From Bradysia coprophila (taxonomy: Eukaryota > Arthropoda > Insecta > Diptera > Sciaridae): a stretch of DNA of 64,000 bases. Where the stretch lies: positions 952,990-1,016,989 of the forward strand of contig NW_023503423.1 in assembly GCF_014529535.1 (NCBI RefSeq), read 5' to 3'. Positions 47,800 to 58,349 of this stretch are shown in pieces (within the stretch, counting starts at the first letter, position 1; each line of letters begins with the position of its first letter). The notes beneath the pieces were generated by a model. The model saw only the letters and a program-made list of their open reading frames with translations. It ran no database searches and was not told the origin of the DNA. The translations under genes and the position numbers were made by a program.

Positions 47800-48605
47800 T
47801 TATAGCTGAGGGGAGGTGCGGGAAAATAGAAAAAGTAGGAAACTATGCAGTTTTTCTTGCTTTCTCGCCAAATGCCAATGTTGTATGTATAAACCGGAGT
47901 TTCTAAAAATAAAATATTTTGTTTCATCCTGTCACTACCTTTGATTTGACATATCGCACACGATTTTTGAGCAAAACCATCCAGAAATATGCTTGAAAAA
48001 CTACAAACTAGTGAAAAATCGTGAAAAACCGGCAAAACAAAACAAACCCACTGTTCCGGGAACTTGACTCCAAACTTCTGTCGCTGTTATGGAGCACTTC
48101 CCGTTGAATCGCAACAACATTTACACGCTAGAAAATTAGATGGGCACACAGATCAGAGGTAAGCAACGTAAAACTCCCAATTTTGTTTTGTTTTGGGTCT
48201 CAAAACAGTCTGCGTATTTCCCTGTTTCCCGCTGTTTTCCGACGGGAAACAGACAAATATGCCGACTGTTTAGAGACCCAAATCAAAAACGAACTATAAG
48301 CTTGACGTTGTTTACCTCTGTCCTGCGTGCCCATCGAAGCGTATATAAACGTTGTCGTGACGCAACGGGAAGTGCTCCAAAACAACGACAGACGTTTGGA
48401 GTCAAGTTTCCGGAAAAGTGATTTCGCTTTGATTTGATTTGTTTTCGCTCAAAAATCATGTGCGATATGTCAAATGAAAGCTATTGACAAGATGAAACAA
48501 ATTATTTTATTTTTAAGGAAATCTGGTTGGTCGATCAGTAGTCATTCGGAAAAGAGCAAGCAAAACTACTTATTTTCCTACTTTTCCCGGTTTCCCTGTA
48601 TAGCT
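47800..48605. repeat. Giant foldback (~800 bp) over the PRDM gene's 3' end
   Basis: Sequence left of ~48240 is repeated inverted to the right, e.g. TTTGACATATCGCACACGAT and TCATGTGCGATATGTCAAA; GTTCCGGGAACTTGACTCCA and TGGAGTCAAGTTTCCGGAA; GGAGCACTTCCCGTTG and CAACGGGAAGTGCTCC; TTTCCCGCTGTTTTCCGACGGGAAA at the centre. Each arm is ~390 bp with perhaps 75-85% agreement. It contains a candidate AATAAA (47908-47913) for the PRDM transcript. Confidence 0.85.
47908..47913 (+). terminator. Candidate poly(A) signal of the PRDM gene
   Basis: AATAAA 373 nt after the stop, inside the left arm of the foldback element. Earlier A-rich stretches could also serve. Confidence 0.35.
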
Positions 48606-48829
48606 CTTGAAGAGCAATGATTCTTGCTTGGACTGAAATCTCGCCATCCACACAAAATAGAATTAATGTAAAAAAGGCCCATGTGGATTATGTGAGTCTT
48701 TTATAAGGTCAGAAAGGGTGCGTAAAGCTGAGGCGTTCTTACAAAACGTTTTAGTTTTGTCAGGGCTCAGCCAGAAATCCACTCAGCAGGTTCGTCTGAT
48801 CATTTGGTGACGCGATATTTCTACCAGAA

Positions 48830-49020
48830 CACGATATTATCGCCCATAAAACGATAATATCACACTGTGGACGATATTATTGCCCAGGAATTATCACATA
48901 GTGTGGTATTATCATACACAGTTTTGTGGACGATATTATCACGTTCCAGGTTGATATCATCGTTTTCCGGTTGATATTATCGCCTTCTGGGCGATATTAA
49001 AGTGTTCTAGGCGATAATGA
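48830..49020. repeat. Second cluster of CGATATTATCG-type palindromes
   Basis: Ten or so motifs such as ACGATATTATCGCCC, ACGATAATATCAC, GGACGATATTATC and TTGATATTATCGCC, more degenerate than the cluster at 17182-17645 but clearly the same kind of sequence. Confidence 0.7.
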
Positions 49021-49389
49021 TCGTTCTTCGATAGATGATGTATGTCGAAGCAATAAGTATTTTCCTCTTCAAGATGATAACGACACGATAGAAAGGCATT
49101 TTAAGAACATAAATTTTTCGTCAAACTGTCCTTTTGTGTCAGAAAAAGTCGGCTCGCTCCCTTCAGGTTTTTCAAATTTTTTCTTTATCTCATGAGATCC
49201 GGTCGGAAAAGCGGTGTATATGTTCATTCAACGATGATATGGCAACGTTGCATCGTTGGAAGTTCTCACGTTCAAGCCCTACCGGGTATGTGCACAGGCA
49301 CCAATTTGTTATGTTCATGTCAAGTCAAGTCAGGAAAAAAATATGAAGTTTGATACCGCAATGTCATCAACAAGAAGAGCTTATTAGAG

Positions 49390-51232
49390 GCATCAGAACA
49401 GTCGGAGCGTTTGCTGCGACTCAGCCCCGTACAACCCGTAATCCTATTTCGTCCGTAACCATAATACGTCCGTAGCCCTAATAAGCCCGGAACCCTAATA
49501 CGTCTACAACCCTCTAATGCGTCTGTTACCAAAATGCAAGTCAAGTTGGGCATTGTCAAATTTACTGAAACTGTTCATTTTTAAAATTGCGCATAGCGCA
49601 ATTACGAAAGCCCGTACGAAGTACCTTTCAAATAAAACCAACAACTTACGACATTATTTTAGAACCCCAAAATTTTTCGCCAACTTTCCATTGGTTATTC
49701 AATTACCTCTCAAATGAAACAAAAACTAGCAAAATCGGTTGAGATTTACTCGATTTATATGCAAAAAGCACTTAGGGCCGAGTAGCGGCCTTAGTGCAAG
49801 GGCCCAAATTTGAAACTTTTTTTGCCATCATTCTATTCGGCATTCAATTATCTCTCAAATGAAACAAAAACTAGCAAAATCGGATGAGATTTACTCGATT
49901 TATGTGCAAAAAACACTTAGGGCGGAGTAGCGGCCTTAGTCCAAGGGCCCAAATTTGAAACTTTTTTCGCCACGTTCTTTTCGGTATTCAATTACCTTCC
50001 ATAAAAAGCTAAATCTAGCAAAATCGGTTGAGATTTACTCGATTTATGTGCAAAAAGCACTTAGGGCCGAGTAGCGGCCTTAGTGCAAGGGCCCAAATTT
50101 GAAACTTTTTTTGCCATCATTCTATTCGGCATTCAATTATCTCTCAAATGAAACAAAAACTAGCAAAATCGGATGAGATTTACTCGATTTATGTGCAAAA
50201 AACACTTAGGGCCGAGTAGCGGCCTTAGTCCAAGGGCCCAAATTTGAAATTTTTTTCGCCACGTTCTTTTCGGTATTCAATTACCTTCCATAAAAAACTA
50301 AATCTAGCAAAATCGGTTGAGATTTACTCGATTTATGTGCAAAAAGCACTTAGGGCCGAGTAGCGGCCTTAGTGCAAGGACCCAAATTTGAAACTTTTTT
50401 TGCCATCATTCTATTCGGCATTCAATTATCTCTCAAATGAAACAAAAACTAGCAAAATCGGATGAGATTTACTCGATTTATGTGCAAAAAACACTTAGGG
50501 CCGAGTAGCGGCCTTAGTCCAAGGGCCCAAATTTGAAACTTTTTTTCGCCACGTTCTTTTCGGTATTCAATTACCTTCCATAAAAAACTAAATCTAGCAA
50601 AATCGGATGAGATTTACTCGATTTATGTGCAAAAAGCACTTAGGGCCGAGTAGCGGCCTTAGTGCAAGGACCCAAATTTGAAACTTTTTTTGCCATCATT
50701 CTATTCGACATTCAATTATCTCTCAAATGAAACAAAAACTAGCAAAATCGGATGAGATTTACTCGATTTATGTGCAAAAAACACTTAGGGCCGAGTAACG
50801 ACCTTTGAGCCCTCCCAACAAGCTCGCGTTGCATCCTACACAAAAACAATGTTCAGCAACTTTGTTCTACTCGTCAATACCTTTCATTTGATATATCACA
50901 AGCAGCTATTGCGTGCGTATTTCGGTAGATATCGTCGAAAGACTGAAAAACACCTATATGGCCCTAGCTCTGGAGGGGCCGACCCTACCATGCCCATTTT
51001 CGAAATTGACCTTACTTTTGTCGATACCAATCGGGGAAAAATAGAATTTTGAAAAAAGGTTGTGATTTACTCAAGCTAGAGGGGTCACGGACGGACGGAC
51101 GGACATTTTTTTTATTGCGGATTCGTCATCTATGAACATAAACAAATGCTTTGACCTTACTGTCTGCTTCCAATTCGACATGTTACAAACGGCATATTAA
51201 TCTTATAAGCCCCCAGTACTTCGTACGGGGCT
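49390..51232. mobile_element. Tandem-repeat-bearing element, copy B
   Basis: Opposite orientation to copy A. It opens with CATCAGAACAGTCGGAGCGT..GACTCAGCCCCGTAC and AATTGCGCATAGCGCAATTA, and ends with CCAGTACTTCGTACGGGGCT at 51232. Inside are about eight ~145-bp units that alternate two types (ATCTCTCAAATGAAACAAAA and ACCTTCCATAAAAAACTAAA), i.e. a ~290-bp dimeric higher-order repeat between 49660 and 50800. Downstream are GACGGACGGACGG and a block common to copies A and C. No coding capacity. Confidence 0.82.
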
Positions 51233-51267
51233 AAAAAGATTAATTTCATGCGTCCGACGCGTTTGCA

Positions 51268-51705
51268 ATCCACGCCATTAGTCGTATAAATTTATACGTC
51301 AGAGAGAGCTTTTTTCTCCTTTGTTACGAACTGTCAGTTTTTCTATTTTGCGATTTAGTATGGAAATGAAAACTAAAATTGAGATATCTTTGCTGTTTTA
51401 AGTGGTTTTTCATATTTTTTTGGACCAAAATGTTTTAAAATGTGTTTGGAATCGATTGACATTAACAAAATAATAAAATCGAAAAAAAATATTTTCACAC
51501 AATCTGTTAATGCCAATCGATTCCAAACACATTTTAAAACATTTTGGTCCAAAAAAATATGAAAAATCACTTAAAACAGCAAAGATATCTCAATTTTAGT
51601 TTTCATTTCCATACTAAATGCCAAAATACAAAAACTGACAGATCGTAACAAAGGAGAAAAAAGCTCTCTCTGACGTATAAATTTATACGACTAATGGCGT
51701 GGATT
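51268..51705. mobile_element. Long foldback MITE, copy 2 (~438 bp)
   Basis: Ends AATCCACGCCATTAGTCGTA and TACGACTAATGGCGTGGATT; arms of ~200 bp with only a few mismatches, so it looks younger than copy 1 at 26626-27031. It lies 35 bp beyond element copy B. Confidence 0.92.
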
Positions 51706-53004
51706 CCAAGAAGAAGTTGTTACGAAAATGCAACTGACGGAATAGGAATAGAAATCTAAGAATCGTTTTACCGAAAGAAGGAAACTTCTGAAACCACAAA
51801 CTGTGCCATTTCGTCCTTTCGCTAGCAGCTAGCAGCTGTGAAAGTCTGTGAAAGGTTACCAATGTGTCACCTTCTAATCCCCAGACATAATAAAAGCATC
51901 GATAATTTCCAGGCGTCAACAACTAAGCCATCTTTTCTCGTTCGTTAAGAGTCTGCCGATTTTCTATTCGGCTGACTGAACCATTAACTAATTATAATTG
52001 TTTTGTAAGTTTGAAACTTGTTTAACAGACTGCTTAAGTATTTATTTTCACTTATAAATATGACGAAAATTATTATTTAAAAAAAAAATAATAAAATGAG
52101 AAAAGCTAAGCTCAACCTTCCGACTATTTACATAAAACCAAAATATTCTAATAAAATCAATAAGTCTTCACGTAATTTTATCAGTCAAAACAATCATTAA
52201 GTGATTTGGTGCTTATTATATTCCTGCCTCTTTCATTGAAAAATAAAATTGTTTTCCTTTGTTTTGAATGAAATTCTTTAAAAAATATATTTATAGGTAC
52301 ACGTCGTGTTGGCACCTTTTTTGTCTTTGCGTCCACGTTACACCAATGATTTGGTTCTAATTTCATGCCGTCGAAAGAGGACCAAGTGAAAACGAAAAAA
52401 ACTACATCTTCAAACAGGGCAATTTTTCTGTAATTAAATTCCTGGAAATTTCAAAAATTTCGTAAAATTCCCGAGCCGAACGCGAGGGATGTAACCACAT
52501 ACACACAAGGCAAAATGCAAAGTTCTAGACAATTACGTCAGTTAATCTGACTCACTATCACTAAGTACGGGGAAATGAGTTTAACCGCTTATGTCAAGTC
52601 AATGAAGTAATGACTCATTTTACCGGGGCAAAATGTTACGACTCAATGCGAAACAAATTTGATTGTGGACCGAAGGCGAGAAAAACAGGTTTTTTTAGTC
52701 AAAATCTAGAATAGATACCAAAGATCTGTTTCAAGGTCAAGATGCAAAGTGCAGTTTACTGTCAAACGTCATCCACAGAGCCATGACCTCAACGCTTTTC
52801 CATACATTTTGTCTGGTTATGTTGTCTGTGGATGACGCTATATCACATAGCTCGGTACTGCTTTCTTTTGTTAGCACAGGTGAACCACAGCACGGCTCCT
52901 AGCATGAACATAGAAAATATTCGGATGCTGATAAAGGCACTGTAGACACTGCGTTTCTTTTGTAAGATAGATGACTTGTTCTGTAATTTATACTAGTCAA
53001 GAGC
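51706..53004. other. No gene seen; two small inverted repeats
   Basis: Inverted pairs: ~52545-52640 (CTGACTCAC.. CGGGGAAATGAGT / ACTCATTTTACCGGGG) and 52772-52850 (GTCATCCACAGAG / TCTGTGGATGAC). The frames present have no recognisable domain. Confidence 0.5.
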
Positions 53005-53392
53005 ACTCACCCCTTGGCAAATTTTTAGCCTACATTTGTGCGCAAAAATATTCGTTTTTTTTATGACTTCTCTGAATCAAAATCTTTTTTTGAAAAAGTA
53101 AAACCATTAAAGCATGCAAAAATCTGTTACTTTTAAGGGAAAAATTGGTTTGTGGAACTTATCCCACTTGAAGAAACATTTGCAAATGTGTAAATTTATG
53201 TGTTTTGCAAAGGTTTCTCCAAGTGGGTTATCGACCACAAACCAATTTTTCCCTTAAAAGTAACACATTTTTGCATGCTTAAATGGTTTTACTTTTTCAA
53301 AAAAAGATTTGGGTTCAGAGAAGTCATAAAAAAAACGAATATTTTTGCGCACAAATGTAGGCTAGAAAATTGCCAAGGGGTGAGCGATCTTA
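53005..53392. mobile_element. Foldback element, ~170-bp arms
   Basis: CTCACCCCTTGGCAAATTTT..TAGCCTACATTTGTGCGC at the left is repeated inverted as GCGCACAAATGTAGGCTA..CCAAGGGGTGAG at the right. The centre is TGCAAATGTGTAAATTTATG. Arms are nearly identical. Confidence 0.9.
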
Positions 53393-54045
53393 AGACATAC
53401 AATACAAACAATACCTAAGCGGTAGCTTTTATCACAGCCTCTAAATTTGACACTTGTCTCGAGTCTCGAGTTTTTATTTTAATTTTTGTATTGGAATGAC
53501 ATTGGCTGCAATTTAAAGTTTAAGCCGGTGATAACATCCGGCAGCCTAAAGCCAGTACTAAATCGTTGGTTCTTAATTCGAAAGCAGCCCAAAAAAGGTG
53601 ATAAAATCAACGGCATGTTCCAACTAAATATCATAGTATAATTGAAAATTGAGTCAAATTGTTAACGTAAAAGAGTAGTGTGTTCATAAACGAATATTAA
53701 TTGAAAACGGAAACATATTCATCTTATGTAATATCAAAGACACATAAATTTTACTTTTCTTCCACTATACACTCTACTACGTCTAAAATGCAAAACTTCA
53801 AAAACATTAAATGAAATCAAAGCATCAACAAAATGGAATATCATTTGTTTCAAAAAAGAATAGAAGAAAAGAAACGAAGAAATATATTTAGCGAATTTGT
53901 GTAAAATCCGAATTCTATTTCTAATAAATAATTACATTATTACTGAAATTCATTGAGATGTTGTTGCATGTACATGCTTACTTCGTCTAAAACAGTACCT
54001 ACATCACTAGGACTAAACATTCTTACTTCGTTCGAGCTACATCCT
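53393..54045. other. No gene seen
   Basis: AT-rich spacer without supported coding or RNA features. Confidence 0.5.
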
Positions 54046-54484
54046 GTAAAATCCAAGGTTCTGAAAGAACAGGTTAAGACAGCCATGAAGGCGGGTGACA
54101 CCGACATTGATAAACGCACTCAGTACAGATTGTGTGTACGCTTTTTAGGAAAAATTCAGAATTTTTGTTAAGTTCCTTATTTCATATAAACTTCGTAGCC
54201 GTTGACGCAATTTGTGTGTCCTGTTCTTTCACAACCTTGGTAAAATCAAAGTTCTGAAAGAACAGGTTAAGACAACCACGAAGGCGGGTGACATTAAATT
54301 TTATAAACAGATAGTGTGAGAAATCAACTTGAAGAAAATATTTTTCTCGAAAATTCAGGTTTTTGTTTTTGTTAAGTTCCATTTTATATATAAACGTCGC
54401 AGCCGTTGACGCAATTGTGTGTCACCGCCTTCGTAATCAACTCAGAGTTGTCTTAACCTGTTCCTTCAGAACCTTGGTAAAATC
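54046..54484. mobile_element. Two AAGGTTCTG MITEs in tandem, sharing three copies of one 8-bp duplication
   Basis: GTAAAATC stands at 54046-54053, 54240-54247 and 54477-54484. Between them lie copy 2 (54054-54239) and copy 3 (54248-54476) of the MITE first seen at 28224-28533, in the same orientation but different in sequence (GACAGCCATGAAGGCG versus GACAACCACGAAGGCG). Confidence 0.9.
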
Positions 54485-54572
54485 GATTAAAGTCAATCGC
54501 CCGAGACACATACGTAAATAACTGTTACGTAACATAACAAGGACAACAACGCAAAGTGTTACGTACATTGAG

Positions 54573-54662
54573 TTTTTCATGCTTGCTAAGGGAGTAAAAA
54601 GAAGAATATCTGTCAATTCAAGCGGCGAAAGTTCAGTTTCTACCTTAGCAAGCATGAAATAG
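54573..54662. mobile_element. Short MITE, ~90 bp
   Basis: TTTCATGCTTGCTAAGG.. and ..CCTTAGCAAGCATGAAA terminal inverted repeats. Confidence 0.75.
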
Positions 54663-54988
54663 TTATTTGTTCAACCAGGGAAGAAAAGTTCGAAATTGCT
54701 TTTCGATGGTGCTGTAGCAAGCACGGGCCACAATTCACCCGAGAAAATGCAATTACCAACTTTTTTCCCGCGTAAAACACAACGTTTCTCACAATCATGG
54801 CCCTACGTTAGTGAAAAGCCGTGACGCAAGTCCGTTCACACTGAAAAATTTGACAAAAAAAAAATTCCGTTGGACTGAGGAACACAACTTTTTTGACTTT
54901 TCCCCCTCCGCTCCTACTACATCCACTTATTTTATTCGTAATCTAGGCGTCCATACGAGTTCAGCGAGCTATCACACGCCTCATAAGG
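54663..54988. other. No gene seen
   Basis: Short spacer between MITEs. The 66-codon frame at 54811-55011 runs into a repeat arm and is not called. Confidence 0.45.
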
Positions 54989-56150
54989 TTAACGAACAGA
55001 ATCTTGACTGAAAAATTTTCAACAAAAAATTTACCAAAAACGAGCCATCAGAACAGTCGGAGCGTTTGCTGCGACTGAGCCCCGTACAAACCCGTATATC
55101 TATTGCGTACGTGACCCTAGTGCGTCTGTCACCCTATTTTGACCGTAAGCCTATGCGCCGGTTAAAGTAGTTAAAGTAAAATTATTATGAAGCCCCGTAC
55201 GACGTTCCTTTCAAATAAAACAAAAATTTCAAATAGCCCTAAAATTTTAATTTATTGAGTATAAATACACATAGGGCCTGGTATCGGCCTCAGTCCGAGG
55301 ATCCAAATTTAATTTTTTTTTTCAACTACATTCTATTCGGCCTTTGATTACCTTCCAAATGAAACAAACAATACGGAAAACGGATGAAATTTGCTCGAGT
55401 TATATGTAAAATACGCATAGGGCCCTAGTAGCGGCCTTAGTCCGAGGACCCAAATTTAATTTTTTTTCAACAACATTCTATTCGGCCTTTGATTACCTTC
55501 CAAATGACACAAAAATTACGAAAAACGAATGAAATTTACTTGAGTTCTATGTAAAATACGCATAGGGCCCTAGTAGCTTTTCACTTCTAAGGCCCTAACT
55601 CACGGTCCACTCACCCGATTTTAAAAAACTTTTTTTTCCTGGATTGGTATTGGCAATACCTATCATTTGCCGTGTCATTTACATTTCCATCGTTTATTTT
55701 GCCATAAATATCACCAAAAGACCTTAAATCACTTAGGTGGCCCTAACTCACGAAGGGCCGACCCGAATATGCCCATCTTCGAACTTAGCTTCACTATTTT
55801 GACTATCTTTCAGGAAAAAAAATTTTTTGAAATCGGATTTGATTTACTCAAGATATCGATTACGTGACAGACAGACGGACAGACGGCCCAAATTTTTATT
55901 GCGGATTCGTCATCTATGAACATAGGCAAACACTTTGCCCTTACCGTCTGCTTCGAATTCCATCAATTACACACGGCATCGTAATCCTATAAGCCCCTTC
56001 GTACTTCGTACGGAGCTAAAAATACTGCGTCGCAAAGTGGCAGATGCTCACGGACAAACCTACGAGAACTCTAATCTGCCTCATGCGACGCAGAATTTTT
56101 TTGGTAAATTTTTTGTTGAAAATTTTTCAGTCAAAATTCTGTTCGTTAAA
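54989..56150. mobile_element. Inverted-repeat element interrupted by element copy C
   Basis: 54989-55041 (TTAACGAACAGAATCTTGAC..) and 56097-56149 (..GTCAAAATTCTGTTCGTTAA) are ~53-bp inverted repeats. Copy C of the tandem-repeat element (55043-56017) and a small hairpin (56024-56094, CTGCGTCGCA / TGCGACGCAG) fill the space between them. Confidence 0.8.
55043..56017. mobile_element. Tandem-repeat-bearing element, copy C (short form)
   Basis: Same orientation as copy B. It opens GAGCCATCAGAACAGTCGG..CTGAGCCCCGTACAAACCCG and closes AAGCCCCTTCGTACTTCGTA..GAGCT. Only about two to three ~145-bp units are present (55200-55580), against seven to eight in copies A and B, so the unit number varies between copies while the ends are conserved. 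Confidence 0.82.
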
Positions 56151-56545
56151 ATTTTTTCTGAAAAAATTGATTGTCGAATGGTTTGGAAAACTAGGCCAGC
56201 TAATTTCAATTAATTGGCTGTGAAATGCAATTTTGCGTAACGACGCTGACAGCGTCACCTCTAGCGATATCACTTGTTTTAGAAGTTATCACACATATAG
56301 ACTGTAGACTGCGTCCAACTTTGCTCTGAAAGAGTTTTTGCCGGGATGATTTTTTGTAAACGTTTCAAAATTTAAAAACATTTGTAGATGAGGTGGGTAA
56401 GAATTTGAATAAGGAATCCGGTGACAAAAGGGCCATATCATTTTTCATATATTCTCTGTCAATTTTTATTTTCGCTCTTTAAACCACGATATATAAACAC
56501 TGAAGGGAATGGAAGCACTCAGCTGATCACGAAAATTCAAGCCAT
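56151..56545. other. No gene seen
   Basis: Spacer with no supported feature. Confidence 0.45.
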
Positions 56546-56764
56546 AAAGTATAGTTTCCACTTAAAAAGAGCACTCCGTTTAGCCTCCGTTTACATGACA
56601 GTTGTAAAATAGAACAAAAGAACTGTCACGCAAACGGAGTGGAAATTGAATTTATTTCAATTTTTTACTCCGTTTACGTGACAGTTCCTTTGTTATATTT
56701 TACAACTGTCATGTAAACGGAGGCTAAACGGAGTGCTATTTTTAAGTGGAAACTATACTTAAGT
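56546..56764. mobile_element. Near-perfect hairpin MITE, copy 2 (219 bp)
   Basis: The same element as 28773-28991, in the opposite orientation: arms AAGTATAGTTTCCACTTAAA / TTTAAGTGGAAACTATACTT, centre GAATTTATTTCAATT. Few differences between the copies. Confidence 0.92.
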
Positions 56765-57359
56765 GCGCTTCAGAATTTGAATTTTAGGTGAATCAGTGGA
56801 TGAACAAATGAATTGAAAAATAAATTGCAACGCAGTCTGATATGAGAATATCGCGAATAACCCGAATCACCCATTTACGACGGTGCATTTGGTTTGTGTT
56901 TGAAACTTTTAATTTTGAATTTTCAGCGGACTTAAAGCGTGCATAAGCAGAGTGGAATGCAGGTATCGTTGAAATGAAATTGTTCAAGAGAATTTAGCAA
57001 TAAATAATTATTTTCATTATTTGTGAGTTAAATGCTACAAAAATTTCCGGATTCTATTTAATTCCGAAACAAACATTCCGATAAACTTTACAGCTTTGAA
57101 CTTGCATTGTCTAGCGAGTCTAAAATATTCAAGCTAAAAATAGAAATATTTGGTACGCGCGAATGTTACAAACTACAAATATTTGCTACGGTTTAAATTC
57201 GATAAACTCTCCGCTCAAAATTATCGCCTAACAATCGAACAATACTTACAACAGTCAACGGTACGGTGTCGATAAATCAATAACCAGACCTAAGTAAGAT
57301 ATTTACTTTTGCTTCCAGACTCTCATTCTCCTCATTGCATAAGTTCACATTCCATTAGC
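56765..57359. other. 5' flank of the cysteine-rich peptide gene
   Basis: No gene seen. GCTTCCAG at ~57311-57318 before the peptide gene could be a splice acceptor, suggesting a 5'-UTR exon upstream. No clear TATA box. Confidence 0.4.
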
Positions 57360-57527
57360 ATGAGCGCATTCACATTTATCGTCATATTCCTCTTGTTGGC
57401 GTTGCTATGTATTTTTGAAACAAACGCCCGATGCTGTGGCTTTTGCGGTAATTATTGTTGTGCCTTTGGTCCTTGTAACATCTTCTGCTGTAACTGTGAC
57501 GGCGGCTGCCGAGCCGGTCCGCGTTGA
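57360..57527 (+). CDS. Small secreted cysteine-rich peptide (55 aa)
   Basis: The start is the ATG at 57360; an in-frame ATG at 57309 would add 17 polar residues before the hydrophobic signal and crosses a likely splice acceptor. Residues 1-23 form a strong signal peptide (hydrophobic core FIVIFLLLALLCIF, cleavage probably after TNA). The mature peptide of ~32 residues has ten cysteines, arranged CC, C, CC, C, CC, C, C, separated by Gly/Asn/Phe-rich loops, and ends basic (RAGPR). This is far above chance Cys content and fits a disulfide-stabilised extracellular peptide (defence, venom-gland-like, cuticular or reproductive; not decidable). I do not recognise the family. One exon as seen; nearest neighbours are MITEs. 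Confidence 0.6.
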   Translation: MSAFTFIVIFLLLALLCIFETNARCCGFCGNYCCAFGPCNIFCCNCDGGCRAGPR

Positions 57528-57650
57528 AGCCCTCAATGTATTATTAGAAAGCCATTAGAATCAGCAAATATACAAATCACCCAAAAAGCGAACGATTTCT
57601 GTTTATTTTTACAATCATTGAATCGAATTGTGATTCACACCCGTTATTCA

Positions 57651-57822
57651 CGACAGAGTATAGTTAACCAGGCAGGAGCCCTATATTTTTTGCGAGTAAA
57701 TTTTTTCAATTTATGTCAGTGTTCATTTGAGTTCATTTTCATCCAGTTTATTAGGTCCCTTATTTGACGTTTCGAAAATGAACCGCTCCTGCCTGGTTTA
57801 TTTTACTCTGCCGTGCGACAGT
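57651..57822. mobile_element. CAGGCAGGAG MITE, copy 2
   Basis: Termini ACGACAGAGTATAGTTAACC..CAGGCAGGAGC and GCTCCTGCCTGG..TTACTCTGCCGT. The short frame across it is not a gene. Confidence 0.82.
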
Positions 57823-57951
57823 CCGTCCCAAAACATCACCATCAAGCTTTGTGACGAAGTGAAAGTCAAACCTGTAAGCCACGTGATTGATGAGCTGAGC
57901 ATAAGCGTAAATTTAAACAGAAGTGTTGTCATTCTGACTTCTGGCTAACGA

Positions 57952-58349
57952 GGCAGAACCACGGCAGAGTAAAAGTAACCCAGGCAGGAGCGCTTGTTTG
58001 ACTAGGAACCTGAATAATGTAGTAGCCCTATGTTTTTTGCGAATTAAATTTTTCAACTTATGTCAGTGTTCATTTGAGTTCATTTTCATACAGTGTATAG
58101 TATAGATCATTGTCAATGTAGTTTGAGATGTCAAATGAGCTGTCATTTTCACAAAGCTAACCACAATGTTACAAAAATTTATATGAAGCTGTCACTGTTT
58201 GAGGTTAGCTTTGTGAAATTGACAACTCATTTGACACCATTTTGAGAGAAGAAACCGTTATTTGACACTGATCTATTAGGTCCCTCATTTGACTTTTCAA
58301 TAATGAACCGCTCCTGCCAGGTTTACTTTTACTCTGCCGTGGGCAGAAC
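57952..58349. mobile_element. CAGGCAGGAG MITE, copy 3, with 8-bp target duplication and a nested insertion
   Basis: GGCAGAAC flanks the element on both sides (57952-57959 and 58342-58349). Inside, at about 58094-58273, sits a ~180-bp element with its own inverted halves (CATTTTCACAAAGCTAACC / GGTTAGCTTTGTGAAATTG and GATCATTGTCAA / TTTGACACTGATC), absent from copy 2. Confidence 0.85.
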
